The notes beneath the pieces were generated by a model. That model had not been told where the DNA came from. It saw nothing but the letters and a program-made list of their open reading frames with translations, and made no database searches. Below, one piece after another: positions 6,164 to 12,759 of a DNA stretch of 14,645 nucleotides. The position numbers and the translations under genes were made by a program. The stretch is from Candidatus Mediterraneibacter colneyensis (lineage in GTDB: Bacteria; Bacillota; Clostridia; Lachnospirales; Lachnospiraceae): the NCBI GenBank assembly GCA_019114745.1, contig DXEY01000016.1:1-14645 (forward strand). The letters run 5' to 3'. Within the stretch, counting starts at the first letter, position 1. The number at the start of each line of letters is the position of its first letter.

Positions 6164-8002
6164 ATGTGTGGAATCGTTGGATTTGTAGGGGAAGAACAGG
6201 CGGCGCCGATTCTTCTGAAAGGACTGTCCAGGCTTGAGTATCGTGGATATGATTCATCGGGGATCGCAGTCCGCAATGATGAATCGGGAAAGATATCGAT
6301 CGTCAAGGCAAAGGGGCGCCTGAAGATACTTTCAGAGAAAACAGATAACGGCAGAAGTGTAAAAGGTACCTGCGGGATCGGGCATACGCGCTGGGCTACC
6401 CACGGCGAGCCGTCCGAGAACAACGCCCATCCGCACTGTACGGACGACCGGTCTGTCGTGCTGGTACATAACGGGATCATCGAGAACTACCAGGAGATTA
6501 AAGATAAACTTCTCAAATCCGGCTATACATTTTATTCCCAGACCGATACGGAGATCGCTGTAAAGCTGGTGGACTATTATTATAAGAAGACAGGGACTCC
6601 CCTCGAAGCGCTCGCCAGGACGATGCTGCGTATCCGGGGCTCCTACGCATTCGGCGTGATGTTCCACGATCATCCGGGAAAACTGTATGCGGCGCGCAAA
6701 GACAGCCCGCTGATCATCGGTACGTCCGGCAGGGGCAGCCTGATCGCGTCCGACGTGCCGGCGATTCTGGATCAGACGAGAAATGTCTACTATATCGACA
6801 ATCTGGAAATTGCGGAACTGACTGCTGATGAAGTGCATTTTTACAACATTGACCGTGAAGAGATCCAAAAAGAGATGGTGGAGATCAAATGGGATGCGGA
6901 GTCTGCCGAGCGGGGCGGATATGAGCACTTCATGCTGAAAGAGATCCATGAGCAGCCGAAGGCTGTGCAGGATATGATCGGCGCATATGTAAAAGACGGC
7001 GCCATTGATTTTTCCGAGGTCGGTCTCACAGACGATGTGATGAAAACCCTTGACCGTATCTATATCGTGGCGTGCGGTTCTGCCTACCACGTGGGCATGG
7101 CGGGAAAATATGTGTTTGAGGATCTGGCAGGGATCCCGGTGGAAGTAGACCTGGCGTCAGAGTTCCGGTACCGTAATCCGATCATCGTGCCGAACTCCCT
7201 GGTCATCGTCGTGTCCCAGTCCGGCGAGACGGCGGACAGCCTGGCGGCTCTGAGGCTGGCGTCGGAGAGAGGCGTTCCGGTGCTCGGCATTGTAAACGTC
7301 GTGGGATCGAGCATCGCAAGAGAGAGCGATTACATTCTTTATACATACGCGGGGCCTGAGATCTCCGTCGCCACGACAAAGGCGTACAGTACGCAGCTCA
7401 TTGCCATGTATCTGCTCGCCATCCAGTCCGCAAAGGTAAAGGGCAGGATCGACGACGCCCGCTGCGAAGAGCTGTTAAACGAGATGGAGACTCTTCCGGA
7501 AAAGATCCAGAAGACGCTGGATGATAAAGAGCGCCTTCAGTGGTTTGCAAGCAAGTATGCCAATGCGAGAGATATTTTCTTTATCGGAAGAGGGCTCGAC
7601 TATGCCATCAGCCTTGAGGGAAGCCTGAAGATGAAGGAGATCAGCTATATCCATTCCGAGGCATATGCCGCGGGCGAACTCAAGCACGGACCGATCAGCC
7701 TGGTAGAGAACGGGATCCTTGTGATCGGCGTGCTGACCCAGAGCGAGCTCTTTGAGAAAACGCTGAGCAACATGGTGGAAGTCAAGAGCCGCGGGGCATA
7801 TCTGATGGGGCTGACGACCTACGGCAATTATAATATAGAAGATACGGCTGATTTCTCCGTCTATGTGCCAAAGTCGGAGCCGTATTTTATGACGAGCCTT
7901 GCCATTGTGCCGCTTCAGCTTATGGGATATTATGTGAGCGTGGCGAAAGGCCTTGATGTAGATAAGCCGAGAAACCTTGCAAAATCGGTGACTGTGGAGT
8001 AA
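6164..8002 (+). CDS. glmS: Glutamine--fructose-6-phosphate aminotransferase (isomerizing)
   Basis: GlmS makes glucosamine-6-phosphate from fructose-6-phosphate and glutamine, the first step toward UDP-GlcNAc, peptidoglycan and other amino-sugar polymers. The 612-residue cytoplasmic enzyme matches the family length of about 610. The N-terminal class II glutaminase domain starts with MCGIVGF, Cys2 being the nucleophile after Met removal, and contains GHTRWATHG (73-81), HNGIIENY (102-109) and SQTDTE (125-130). The two SIS domains follow, with VACGSAYH (302-309) and SQSGET (351-356), and the hallmark C-terminus DKPRNLAKSVTVE carries the sugar-site lysine (Lys607). The ribosome binding site AAAGGAGGAG (6145-6154) lies 9 nt before the ATG. 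The gene stands alone with its own strong promoter and has no glmS ribozyme. A terminator-like hairpin follows about 40 nt after its stop. Confidence 0.98.
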   Translation: MCGIVGFVGEEQAAPILLKGLSRLEYRGYDSSGIAVRNDESGKISIVKAKGRLKILSEKTDNGRSVKGTCGIGHTRWATHGEPSENNAHPHCTDDRSVVLVHNGIIENYQEIKDKLLKSGYTFYSQTDTEIAVKLVDYYYKKTGTPLEALARTMLRIRGSYAFGVMFHDHPGKLYAARKDSPLIIGTSGRGSLIASDVPAILDQTRNVYYIDNLEIAELTADEVHFYNIDREEIQKEMVEIKWDAESAERGGYEHFMLKEIHEQPKAVQDMIGAYVKDGAIDFSEVGLTDDVMKTLDRIYIVACGSAYHVGMAGKYVFEDLAGIPVEVDLASEFRYRNPIIVPNSLVIVVSQSGETADSLAALRLASERGVPVLGIVNVVGSSIARESDYILYTYAGPEISVATTKAYSTQLIAMYLLAIQSAKVKGRIDDARCEELLNEMETLPEKIQKTLDDKERLQWFASKYANARDIFFIGRGLDYAISLEGSLKMKEISYIHSEAYAAGELKHGPISLVENGILVIGVLTQSELFEKTLSNMVEVKSRGAYLMGLTTYGNYNIEDTADFSVYVPKSEPYFMTSLAIVPLQLMGYYVSVAKGLDVDKPRNLAKSVTVE

Positions 8003-8019
8003 TTTACAAACATTTAACG

Positions 8020-8033
8020 GACAGGATCCTGTC
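8020..8033. promoter_or_regulatory. 14-bp perfect palindrome overlapping the regulator -35
   Basis: GACAGGATCCTGTC is a perfect inverted repeat of two 7-bp arms with no spacer. It overlaps the first five bases of the -35 box (8029-8034) of the promoter for the following regulator gene, so a bound protein would block RNA polymerase. It could fold as a 5-bp stem with a GATC loop, but A residues follow it instead of T residues, so it is not a + strand terminator. The cognate protein is unknown. Confidence 0.35.
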
Positions 8034-8058
8034 AAAAATATTTCCCCTCTGCTATAAT
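8029..8058 (+). promoter_or_regulatory. Promoter of the RpiR-family regulator
   Basis: A consensus TATAAT (8053-8058) is preceded, after 18 bp, by CTGTCA (8029-8034), which matches four of six bases of TTGACA. Transcription would start near 8065, giving a leader of about 59 nt that contains the 21-bp inverted repeat. The -35 overlaps a 14-bp palindrome, and the -10 lies inside the glmS terminator hairpin. Confidence 0.6.
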
Positions 8059-8097
8059 GTCATTAAAAAATTATGACAAGAAGCGAGGGGAATTTTT
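8042..8097 (+). terminator. Terminator-like hairpin after glmS, enclosing a promoter
   Basis: The outer stem TTCCCCTC (8042-8049) pairs with GAGGGGAA (8085-8092), extended past a one-base bulge by GC (8051-8052) with GC (8083-8084). After a small internal loop, TGTCAT (8058-8063) pairs with ATGACA (8073-8078) around a 9-nt loop. TTTTT (8093-8097) follows. A-rich sequence before the 5' arm suggests it could also work on the - strand. It would end glmS transcripts, while transcripts starting near 8065 lack the 5' arm and would escape. Confidence 0.5.
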
Positions 8098-8114
8098 GTA
8101 GAGAATCTACAAAA
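8094..8114. promoter_or_regulatory. 21-bp inverted repeat, candidate autoregulatory operator
   Basis: Perfect 9-bp arms TTTTGTAGA and TCTACAAAA flank a GAA spacer. The core 15-mer TGTAGAGAATCTACA has the TGTA...TACA architecture reported for some RpiR-family sites such as HexR. It lies about 30-50 bp downstream of the predicted start, between promoter and gene, suiting repression by roadblock. In RNA it could form a 9-bp hairpin that takes up part of the AAAAGG ribosome binding site. A second copy of the core occurs at 9008-9020. Confidence 0.5.
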
Positions 8115-8123
8115 GGTCAGACC

Positions 8124-9011
8124 ATGAGAAATAAGATAGAAACACAGATCAAGACCGGATATGCCGATCTGCGGAGGTCGGAGAAACTGGCGGCGGACTA
8201 CATACTGGAACATCTCGGGGAGGCGGCGGATATGCCCCTTGACCGTCTGGCAGACTCGGCGGGCGTCAGCCAGCCCACAGTGCTCCGGATGCTCAAGGCG
8301 CTGGGGTTTGACGGCTATAAAGACTTCCGGTATCAGCTTGTGGCGGAGCTCGCAAAATCGAATGTGGCAGAAGAGGGCAGCCAGCCCCAGCTTATGTACG
8401 GATATACGCTGGATGAGGCGGGATCTCTCGAGGAGATCCCGGTCAGCGTGATGATGACGACAGAGCGGATGCTTGAGGAAACGGTGAAGCACTTTCCGGG
8501 GAAAACGTATAAGAAAGTGATCAGCGCACTCAAAAGCGCCCGCATGGTCGACATTTACGGGGTGGAAAATTCAGAAGTTATGGCGGTGGATCTGCTGACC
8601 AAGCTTCTGTATCTGGGACTCCCATGCAGGCATTTTACCGACTGCTATCTCCAGCAGATCGCAGCGGGCAGCCTGACCCCGGAGGATGTGGCAGTGGGAA
8701 TCTCCTATTCCGGCGAGTCCAAAGATACGGTGGATGCCATGCGTTCGGCAAAGAAGGCGGGCGCGCAGACGATCGTTATCACGAATTTTACGGAATCCAC
8801 GATCAGCAGATATGCGGATATCCTCATCCCCACCAGTCAGGATCAGACATTTTACGGCAATGCGATCTTCTCCCGATCCACCCAGATCCTTCTGGTGGAT
8901 ATGATCTATATGGGGGTGATCGCCTCGGACTATAAGCACTATATGAAACAATTAAACCGCTGCGAACAGGTCGTGAGCAGGAAAGCCTACGAACATGGCG
9001 TGAAACGGTAG
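8124..9011 (+). CDS. MurR/RpiR-family transcriptional regulator
   Basis: This is a predicted DNA-binding regulator that senses a phosphosugar-like ligand. The 295-residue protein has the standard two-part layout. The N-terminal HTH_6 domain (about 1-78) has the recognition region DRLADSAGVSQPTVLRML (40-57) and FDGYKDFR (62-69). The C-terminal SIS domain (about 125-265) carries the ligand-loop motif ISYSGESKDT (193-202) and the strand AQTIVITNF (214-222). The start at 8124 is preferred because AAAGG (8112-8116) sits 7 nt before it; the in-frame ATG at 8073 has no such site and lies inside the terminator hairpin. The gene has its own promoter, is preceded and followed by copies of the repeat GTAGA-NAA-TCTAC, and ends in a strong terminator, so it is monocistronic. 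Its position just ahead of the 2-aminoethylphosphonate operon makes that operon the likely target; control of glmS is an alternative. The ligand is unknown. Confidence 0.9.
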   Translation: MRNKIETQIKTGYADLRRSEKLAADYILEHLGEAADMPLDRLADSAGVSQPTVLRMLKALGFDGYKDFRYQLVAELAKSNVAEEGSQPQLMYGYTLDEAGSLEEIPVSVMMTTERMLEETVKHFPGKTYKKVISALKSARMVDIYGVENSEVMAVDLLTKLLYLGLPCRHFTDCYLQQIAAGSLTPEDVAVGISYSGESKDTVDAMRSAKKAGAQTIVITNFTESTISRYADILIPTSQDQTFYGNAIFSRSTQILLVDMIYMGVIASDYKHYMKQLNRCEQVVSRKAYEHGVKR

Positions 9012-9020
9012 AAAATCTAC
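9008..9020. promoter_or_regulatory. Second copy of the GTAGA-NAA-TCTAC repeat
   Basis: GTAGA-AAA-TCTAC overlaps the stop codon of the regulator gene (TAG at 9009-9011). It matches the core of the 8094-8114 repeat except for one spacer base; the outer T/A arms are not conserved, apart from the A following the 3' arm. It lies about 90-100 bp upstream of the phn -10 box, a distance suited to activation or DNA looping more than to simple promoter occlusion. Confidence 0.4.
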
Positions 9021-9035
9021 AGCTTAAAGTATGTT

Positions 9036-9082
9036 AAGCCTCTGTAAAGTTTACATTTTCTTTACAGAGGCTTGATTTTTTT
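9036..9082 (+). terminator. Strong rho-independent terminator after the regulator gene
   Basis: A perfect 14-bp stem, AAGCCTCTGTAAAG (9036-9049) with CTTTACAGAGGCTT (9060-9073), closes a 10-nt loop, and GA plus seven T residues (9076-9082) follows. This isolates the regulator transcript from the phn operon. Confidence 0.92.
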
Positions 9083-9110
9083 CTGATAGATTTGCCGGCG
9101 GAAACACAGG

Positions 9111-9116
9111 TATAAT
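9111..9116 (+). promoter_or_regulatory. -10 box of the phn operon promoter
   Basis: A consensus TATAAT lies 29 bp after the regulator terminator, the right place to start the phn operon. No acceptable -35 box is seen at 16-19 bp (TTGCCG at 9092-9097 is too close, with a 13-bp spacer) and there is no TGn extension. This pattern fits a promoter that needs an activator. Transcription would start near 9123. Confidence 0.5.
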
Positions 9117-9119
9117 CTT

Positions 9120-9215
9120 CCGTGCGGGCCGGAAATGCACGGCCTGCGCCAGGCGCCTGATATGCAGGAGGTATCTGGGCGCAGCGGAAACGAAGTGGAG
9201 TTATCAGTATAGGAG
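9120..9215 (+). promoter_or_regulatory. Structured 5' leader of the phn operon, unassigned
   Basis: About 100 nt of leader hold several competing stems: CCGTGC (9120-9125) with GCACGG (9137-9142), and CCTGC (9143-9147) with GCAGG (9164-9168). Four alternating blocks, CCTG 9143, CAGG 9150, CCTG 9156 and CAGG 9165, can pair in exclusive ways, and CTGATA (9157-9162) can pair with TATCAG (9202-9207) near the phnT ribosome binding site. A 16-codon ORF, MQEVSGRSGNEVELSV (9162-9212), ends within that site but has only a weak AGG in front. I match it to no known riboswitch class. Confidence 0.35.
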
Positions 9216-9223
9216 TAAGTAGT

Positions 9224-9994
9224 ATGCTTGAGTTAAAAAATGTAAAGAAAAGTTATGACGGCACGCCGGTCCTTACCGATATCAGCCTGAATATCGGGGA
9301 CGGAGAGATCGTTTCCATATTAGGGCCGTCCGGATGCGGCAAGACGACGCTCTTGAACCTGATCCTCGGAATCGTGGATTCAGACGGCGGCGAGATTATC
9401 TTCAATGGAGAAGACATCACGGATGTGCCGATGGAAAAGAGAGGTTTCAATATTGTATTTCAGGATTATGCACTGTTCCCGAACCTGAACGTATATCAGA
9501 ATATTACATACGGGCTGAGAAATAATCCGCAGATCTCTTCTAAGGAAGAGGTGGAGGATCTGATCCATCTGCTGGGACTTGAAGAGCATCTCAACAAGAG
9601 GATCGGACAGCTCTCCGGCGGACAGAAGCAGAGAGTCGCGCTGGCAAGGACAATGGTGATGAAGCCGAAGATCCTGCTCCTCGACGAGCCCCTGAGTGCG
9701 CTGGACGGTGTGATCAAAGAGTCCATCAAGGACAGGATCAAGACGATCGCGAGGGAATATAACCTGACGACGATCATCGTGACCCACGACCCGGAAGAGG
9801 CGCTCACGCTCTCCGACCGGGTGATGATCATCAACGAGGGAGAGATCGCCCAGTTCGGAAAGCCGGAAGAGATCATCGGCAGGCCGGAGAACGGATTTGT
9901 AAAGAAATTTATCTTAAACCAGCTTGAGATCAAAAAGAATAATATCTACACCCTGTTCGCGGGACAGCTTGACGGACAGGCTCAGGTCTGCTGA
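9224..9994 (+). CDS. phnT: 2-aminoethylphosphonate ABC transporter, ATP-binding protein
   Basis: This is the cytoplasmic ATPase that powers import by the permease encoded just downstream. The 256-residue protein has all ABC elements: Walker A GPSGCGKT (34-41), Q-loop Gln80, signature LSGGQ (130-134), Walker B ILLLDEP (150-156) and H-loop His188. It belongs to the polyamine/iron/phosphonate importer group but stops soon after the nucleotide-binding domain; relatives of this group usually run to about 350 residues with a C-terminal TOBE domain, which is missing here. AGGAG (9211-9215) lies 8 nt before the ATG. It is the first gene of the operon and is 13 nt from the permease gene. The substrate is assigned from the neighbouring phnW and phnX; on sequence alone, an iron or spermidine importer would be equally possible. 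Confidence 0.88.
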   Translation: MLELKNVKKSYDGTPVLTDISLNIGDGEIVSILGPSGCGKTTLLNLILGIVDSDGGEIIFNGEDITDVPMEKRGFNIVFQDYALFPNLNVYQNITYGLRNNPQISSKEEVEDLIHLLGLEEHLNKRIGQLSGGQKQRVALARTMVMKPKILLLDEPLSALDGVIKESIKDRIKTIAREYNLTTIIVTHDPEEALTLSDRVMIINEGEIAQFGKPEEIIGRPENGFVKKFILNQLEIKKNNIYTLFAGQLDGQAQVC

Positions 9995-10007
9995 AGAGGT
10001 GGCGGAT

Positions 10008-11675
10008 ATGAGAAAGAACAGAGAGATTAAAGTAATATTTGCGCTGGTAGCGGTCTTTTTTGCAGGATTTCTCGCAGTGCCCATGATCAGCGTGCTGGTG
10101 CAGTCGTTCACAGGCGGGACGGAAGGCGTGTCCCTCTCCCATTATGTGGAAGTACTCACCGGAAGAGGATTTCTGAAAGCGCTGGGAAACAGTATCCTGA
10201 TCTCAGTCTGCAGCGCCCTGCTCACCACAGTGCTGGCGTTTGTGCTGGCGTACACGATCCACTATACGAATGTGGGCGGGCGGTACAAATGGCTGATCAG
10301 CAAGGCGGCGATCCTGCCCATGCTGCTCCCGACGATCACCTATGGTTTTGCCATTATCTATTCCTTTGGAAAACAGGGACTCCTGACCCGGCTCTTTGGA
10401 AGACAACTGTTTGATATTTACGGGTTTAACGGGCTGCTGCTCGGATATGTGGTATACACCCTCCCCATTGCATTTACGCTGATCAATAATGCGATGGGAT
10501 ATATCGACAAGAGATTTATGGTCGTCTCCAGGCTGATGGGAGACTCCCCTGTCCAGACATTCCGTATGACCATACTGATCCCCCTGCTGGGAACACTGGC
10601 TACGGCATTTATACAGACGTTCTTCCTGTGCTTTACGGACTTCGGTATCCCGGCGTCCGTGGGCGGGCAGTATGAGGTGGTCGCAAGCGTCCTCTACGAG
10701 GAGATGCTTGGCAGCGTTCCGAATTTCGGGAACGGCGCGGTAGTCGCGCTTGTCATGATCATTCCGTCTGTTGTCAGTATTACGGTGCTGCATATTCTGG
10801 AGAAATACAATGTGCGCTATAACAAGATATCCCCGATTGAGCTCAGAAAAGGCGTGAAGAGGGACGTTCTGTTCGGGGTGCTGAGCGGAGTTATCATGGC
10901 AGGCACTCTCTGCGTGTTCCTCGTGATGTTTGTCGTGCCGTTTATCGACGAGTGGCCGTACCGCATGGATTTTACGCTGGAGCATGTCCGGGCGGTGTTT
11001 GAGGACAGCCAGCTGTACGGCGTGTACATTAATTCCGTAATGGTAGCTGTGGCTACGGCGCTGGCTGGAACGCTTCTGTCCTACGGGGCGGCGCTTGTGA
11101 CTGCGAGAAGTACGGTCAGTGGGAAACTGAAGAAGGCGCTGGACAGTATCGCCCTTGTGACAAATACGATCCCGGGCATGGTCATCGGTCTTGCCTATCT
11201 GTTCGTGTTCACAGGGACGCCGCTCCAGAATACATTTCCGATCATCATCATATGCAACATCGTACATTTCTATTCGACGCCGTACCTGATGATGAAGAAC
11301 TCTCTCTCAAAGATGAACGCATCCTGGGAGACGACGGCAATGCTGATGGGGGATAACTGGCTCAAGACCATTGTCAGGGTCGTGACCCCGAACGCACTTT
11401 CCACATTGCTGGAAGTATTCAGCTACTATTTTGTAAATGCAATGGTGACGGTGAGCGCCGTGATCTTCATCGCAGGCGCCCGCACAATGGTCATTACGAC
11501 AAAGATACAGGAACTGCAGTATTTTAATGAGTTTAACGAGATTTTTGTCCTGTCTCTTCTGATCCTGTTTACGAACCTGATCGCCCGGGCGGTGTTCCGG
11601 AAGCTGGCACAGGCAAGCAGGAACAGGCAGAATACGGCGAAGATCTACCGGTTTTCCGCAAAGAAAGCGGCGTAG
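10008..11675 (+). CDS. 2-aminoethylphosphonate ABC transporter, fused double permease
   Basis: This is the membrane channel of the importer. In 555 residues it carries two complete BPD_transp_1 permease domains in tandem, so one chain replaces the PhnU-PhnV pair of Salmonella. The first half has hydrophobic segments near 10-30, 62-82, 100-120, 143-160, 190-210 and 243-262, with its EAA-type ATPase-contact loop at about 161-192 (AMGYIDKRFMVVSRLMGDSP, then FRMTILIPL). The second half has segments near 289-312, 342-364, 385-402, 408-420, 465-490 and 512-530, with its EAA loop at about 432-463 (SKMNASWETTAMLMGDNW, then IVRVVTPN). The start at 10008 is preferred because GAGG (9996-9999) sits 8 nt upstream; the open frame extends back into phnT. 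FbpB-type iron permeases share this fused layout, so the substrate assignment rests on phnW and phnX downstream. Confidence 0.88.
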   Translation: MRKNREIKVIFALVAVFFAGFLAVPMISVLVQSFTGGTEGVSLSHYVEVLTGRGFLKALGNSILISVCSALLTTVLAFVLAYTIHYTNVGGRYKWLISKAAILPMLLPTITYGFAIIYSFGKQGLLTRLFGRQLFDIYGFNGLLLGYVVYTLPIAFTLINNAMGYIDKRFMVVSRLMGDSPVQTFRMTILIPLLGTLATAFIQTFFLCFTDFGIPASVGGQYEVVASVLYEEMLGSVPNFGNGAVVALVMIIPSVVSITVLHILEKYNVRYNKISPIELRKGVKRDVLFGVLSGVIMAGTLCVFLVMFVVPFIDEWPYRMDFTLEHVRAVFEDSQLYGVYINSVMVAVATALAGTLLSYGAALVTARSTVSGKLKKALDSIALVTNTIPGMVIGLAYLFVFTGTPLQNTFPIIIICNIVHFYSTPYLMMKNSLSKMNASWETTAMLMGDNWLKTIVRVVTPNALSTLLEVFSYYFVNAMVTVSAVIFIAGARTMVITTKIQELQYFNEFNEIFVLSLLILFTNLIARAVFRKLAQASRNRQNTAKIYRFSAKKAA

Positions 11676-11703
11676 GAAATATACAATACAGGAGGATATT
11701 ACA

Positions 11704-12723
11704 ATGAAAAAGAGAACAATGAATTTGAGAAGAGGTGCAGCATTTACACTTGCGGCGGCTGTCGCTGTAACAGGGATGGGACTGACAGGATGCGGTTCCG
11801 GCTCATCGGATGACCAGGTGATCATTTATTCCAATGCGGATGAAGAGGCGATCACAGCGATGGAAAATGCGCTGGACAGTAACGGGTATGAAGGCAAGTA
11901 TGTATTCCAGACATTCGGAACTTCCGAGCTGGGCGGCAAGCTCCTGGCAGAGGGAACAGACATTGAGGCAGACATGGTAACGATGAGCACCTTCTATGTA
12001 GAGAGCGCCCAGGAGCAGAACACAATGTTCCAGGATCTTACCTTTGACGTGGACACGATAGACGAGTTCGAGGCGTACTGCGCGCCGATCACATCCCAGG
12101 AAGGTACGATCATTGTAAATACAGAGATGATGGAGGAAAATGATCTTCCGATGCCGGAGTCCATTGCAGACCTGGCGGATCCGGTGTATGAAGGGTTTGT
12201 CTCGGTCACGGACATTTCCGCGTCCTCTACGGCATGGCTTCTTGTGCAGGCGCTCGTATCTGAATATGGAGAGGACGGGGCAAAAGATATTCTCACGGGT
12301 ATCTACGAAAATGTAGGAGACCACCTGGAAGATTCCGGCTCAGCGCCGCTCAAGAAAGTGCGTGCGGGAGAAGTTGCGATCGGATTCGGACTGAGGCAGC
12401 AGGCAGTGGCTGACAAGGCAGACGGCCTTCCGATCGACTATATCGATCCGGCAGAGGGGAACTTCAGTCTGACAGAGTCGGTTGCCATCGTGGACAAAGG
12501 GGATGACACGAATCCACTGGCGATGGAGATGGTACAGTGCATCATTGAGAACGGACGCGAGGAACTGCAGTCCTACTATCCGAACGCCCTGTACAACGGC
12601 GAGGAGACAGACGCGGCAAATAAATCGGCAAATCCGAAAGTATTCCCGGAGAAGCTGACCGTTGACCTTCTGGAGCAGCACCAGGCGATATCAGAGGAGG
12701 CAAAAGCAGCGGCAGGGATGTAA
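11704..12723 (+). CDS. phnS: 2-aminoethylphosphonate-binding lipoprotein
   Basis: This is the extracellular substrate-binding protein of the importer, tethered to the membrane by lipid. The N-terminus has a basic start (MKKRTMNLRR), a hydrophobic core and the lipobox LTGC with Cys30 as the lipidation site, followed by a Gly/Ser/Asp linker. The mature part (about 310 residues) reads as a type 2 periplasmic-binding fold of the iron/thiamine/phosphonate group, opening with QVIIYSNADEEAI. Segments such as SGSAPLKKVRAGEVAIGFGL (within 336-375 by family layout) and the C-terminal VFPEKLTVDLLEQHQAISEE resemble proteins annotated as AEP-binding. GGAGG (11691-11695) lies 8 nt before the ATG, 28 nt after the permease stop. 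It ends in tandem stops TAA TAG. An iron or other small anion ligand cannot be excluded by sequence, but the downstream enzymes favour 2-AEP. Confidence 0.85.
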   Translation: MKKRTMNLRRGAAFTLAAAVAVTGMGLTGCGSGSSDDQVIIYSNADEEAITAMENALDSNGYEGKYVFQTFGTSELGGKLLAEGTDIEADMVTMSTFYVESAQEQNTMFQDLTFDVDTIDEFEAYCAPITSQEGTIIVNTEMMEENDLPMPESIADLADPVYEGFVSVTDISASSTAWLLVQALVSEYGEDGAKDILTGIYENVGDHLEDSGSAPLKKVRAGEVAIGFGLRQQAVADKADGLPIDYIDPAEGNFSLTESVAIVDKGDDTNPLAMEMVQCIIENGREELQSYYPNALYNGEETDAANKSANPKVFPEKLTVDLLEQHQAISEEAKAAAGM

Positions 12724-12759
12724 TAGTTCCGACAAAACTGAGAAAAGAGGAAATGAAAG

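Noticed and set aside
6156..6188. Ten-codon ORF (MERCVESLDL) overlapping the glmS start out of frame
   Set aside because: Its ATG is only 3 nt from the AGGAGG and 1 nt from the second GGAG, too close for efficient initiation, whereas the glmS ATG is 9 nt from GGAG. It is most likely incidental.
8073..8123. Upstream ATG at 8073 as the start of the RpiR-type regulator
   Set aside because: It has no ribosome binding site and lies within the hairpin. The extra residues are not part of the HTH_6 domain, and the ATG at 8124 has a correctly placed AAAGG.
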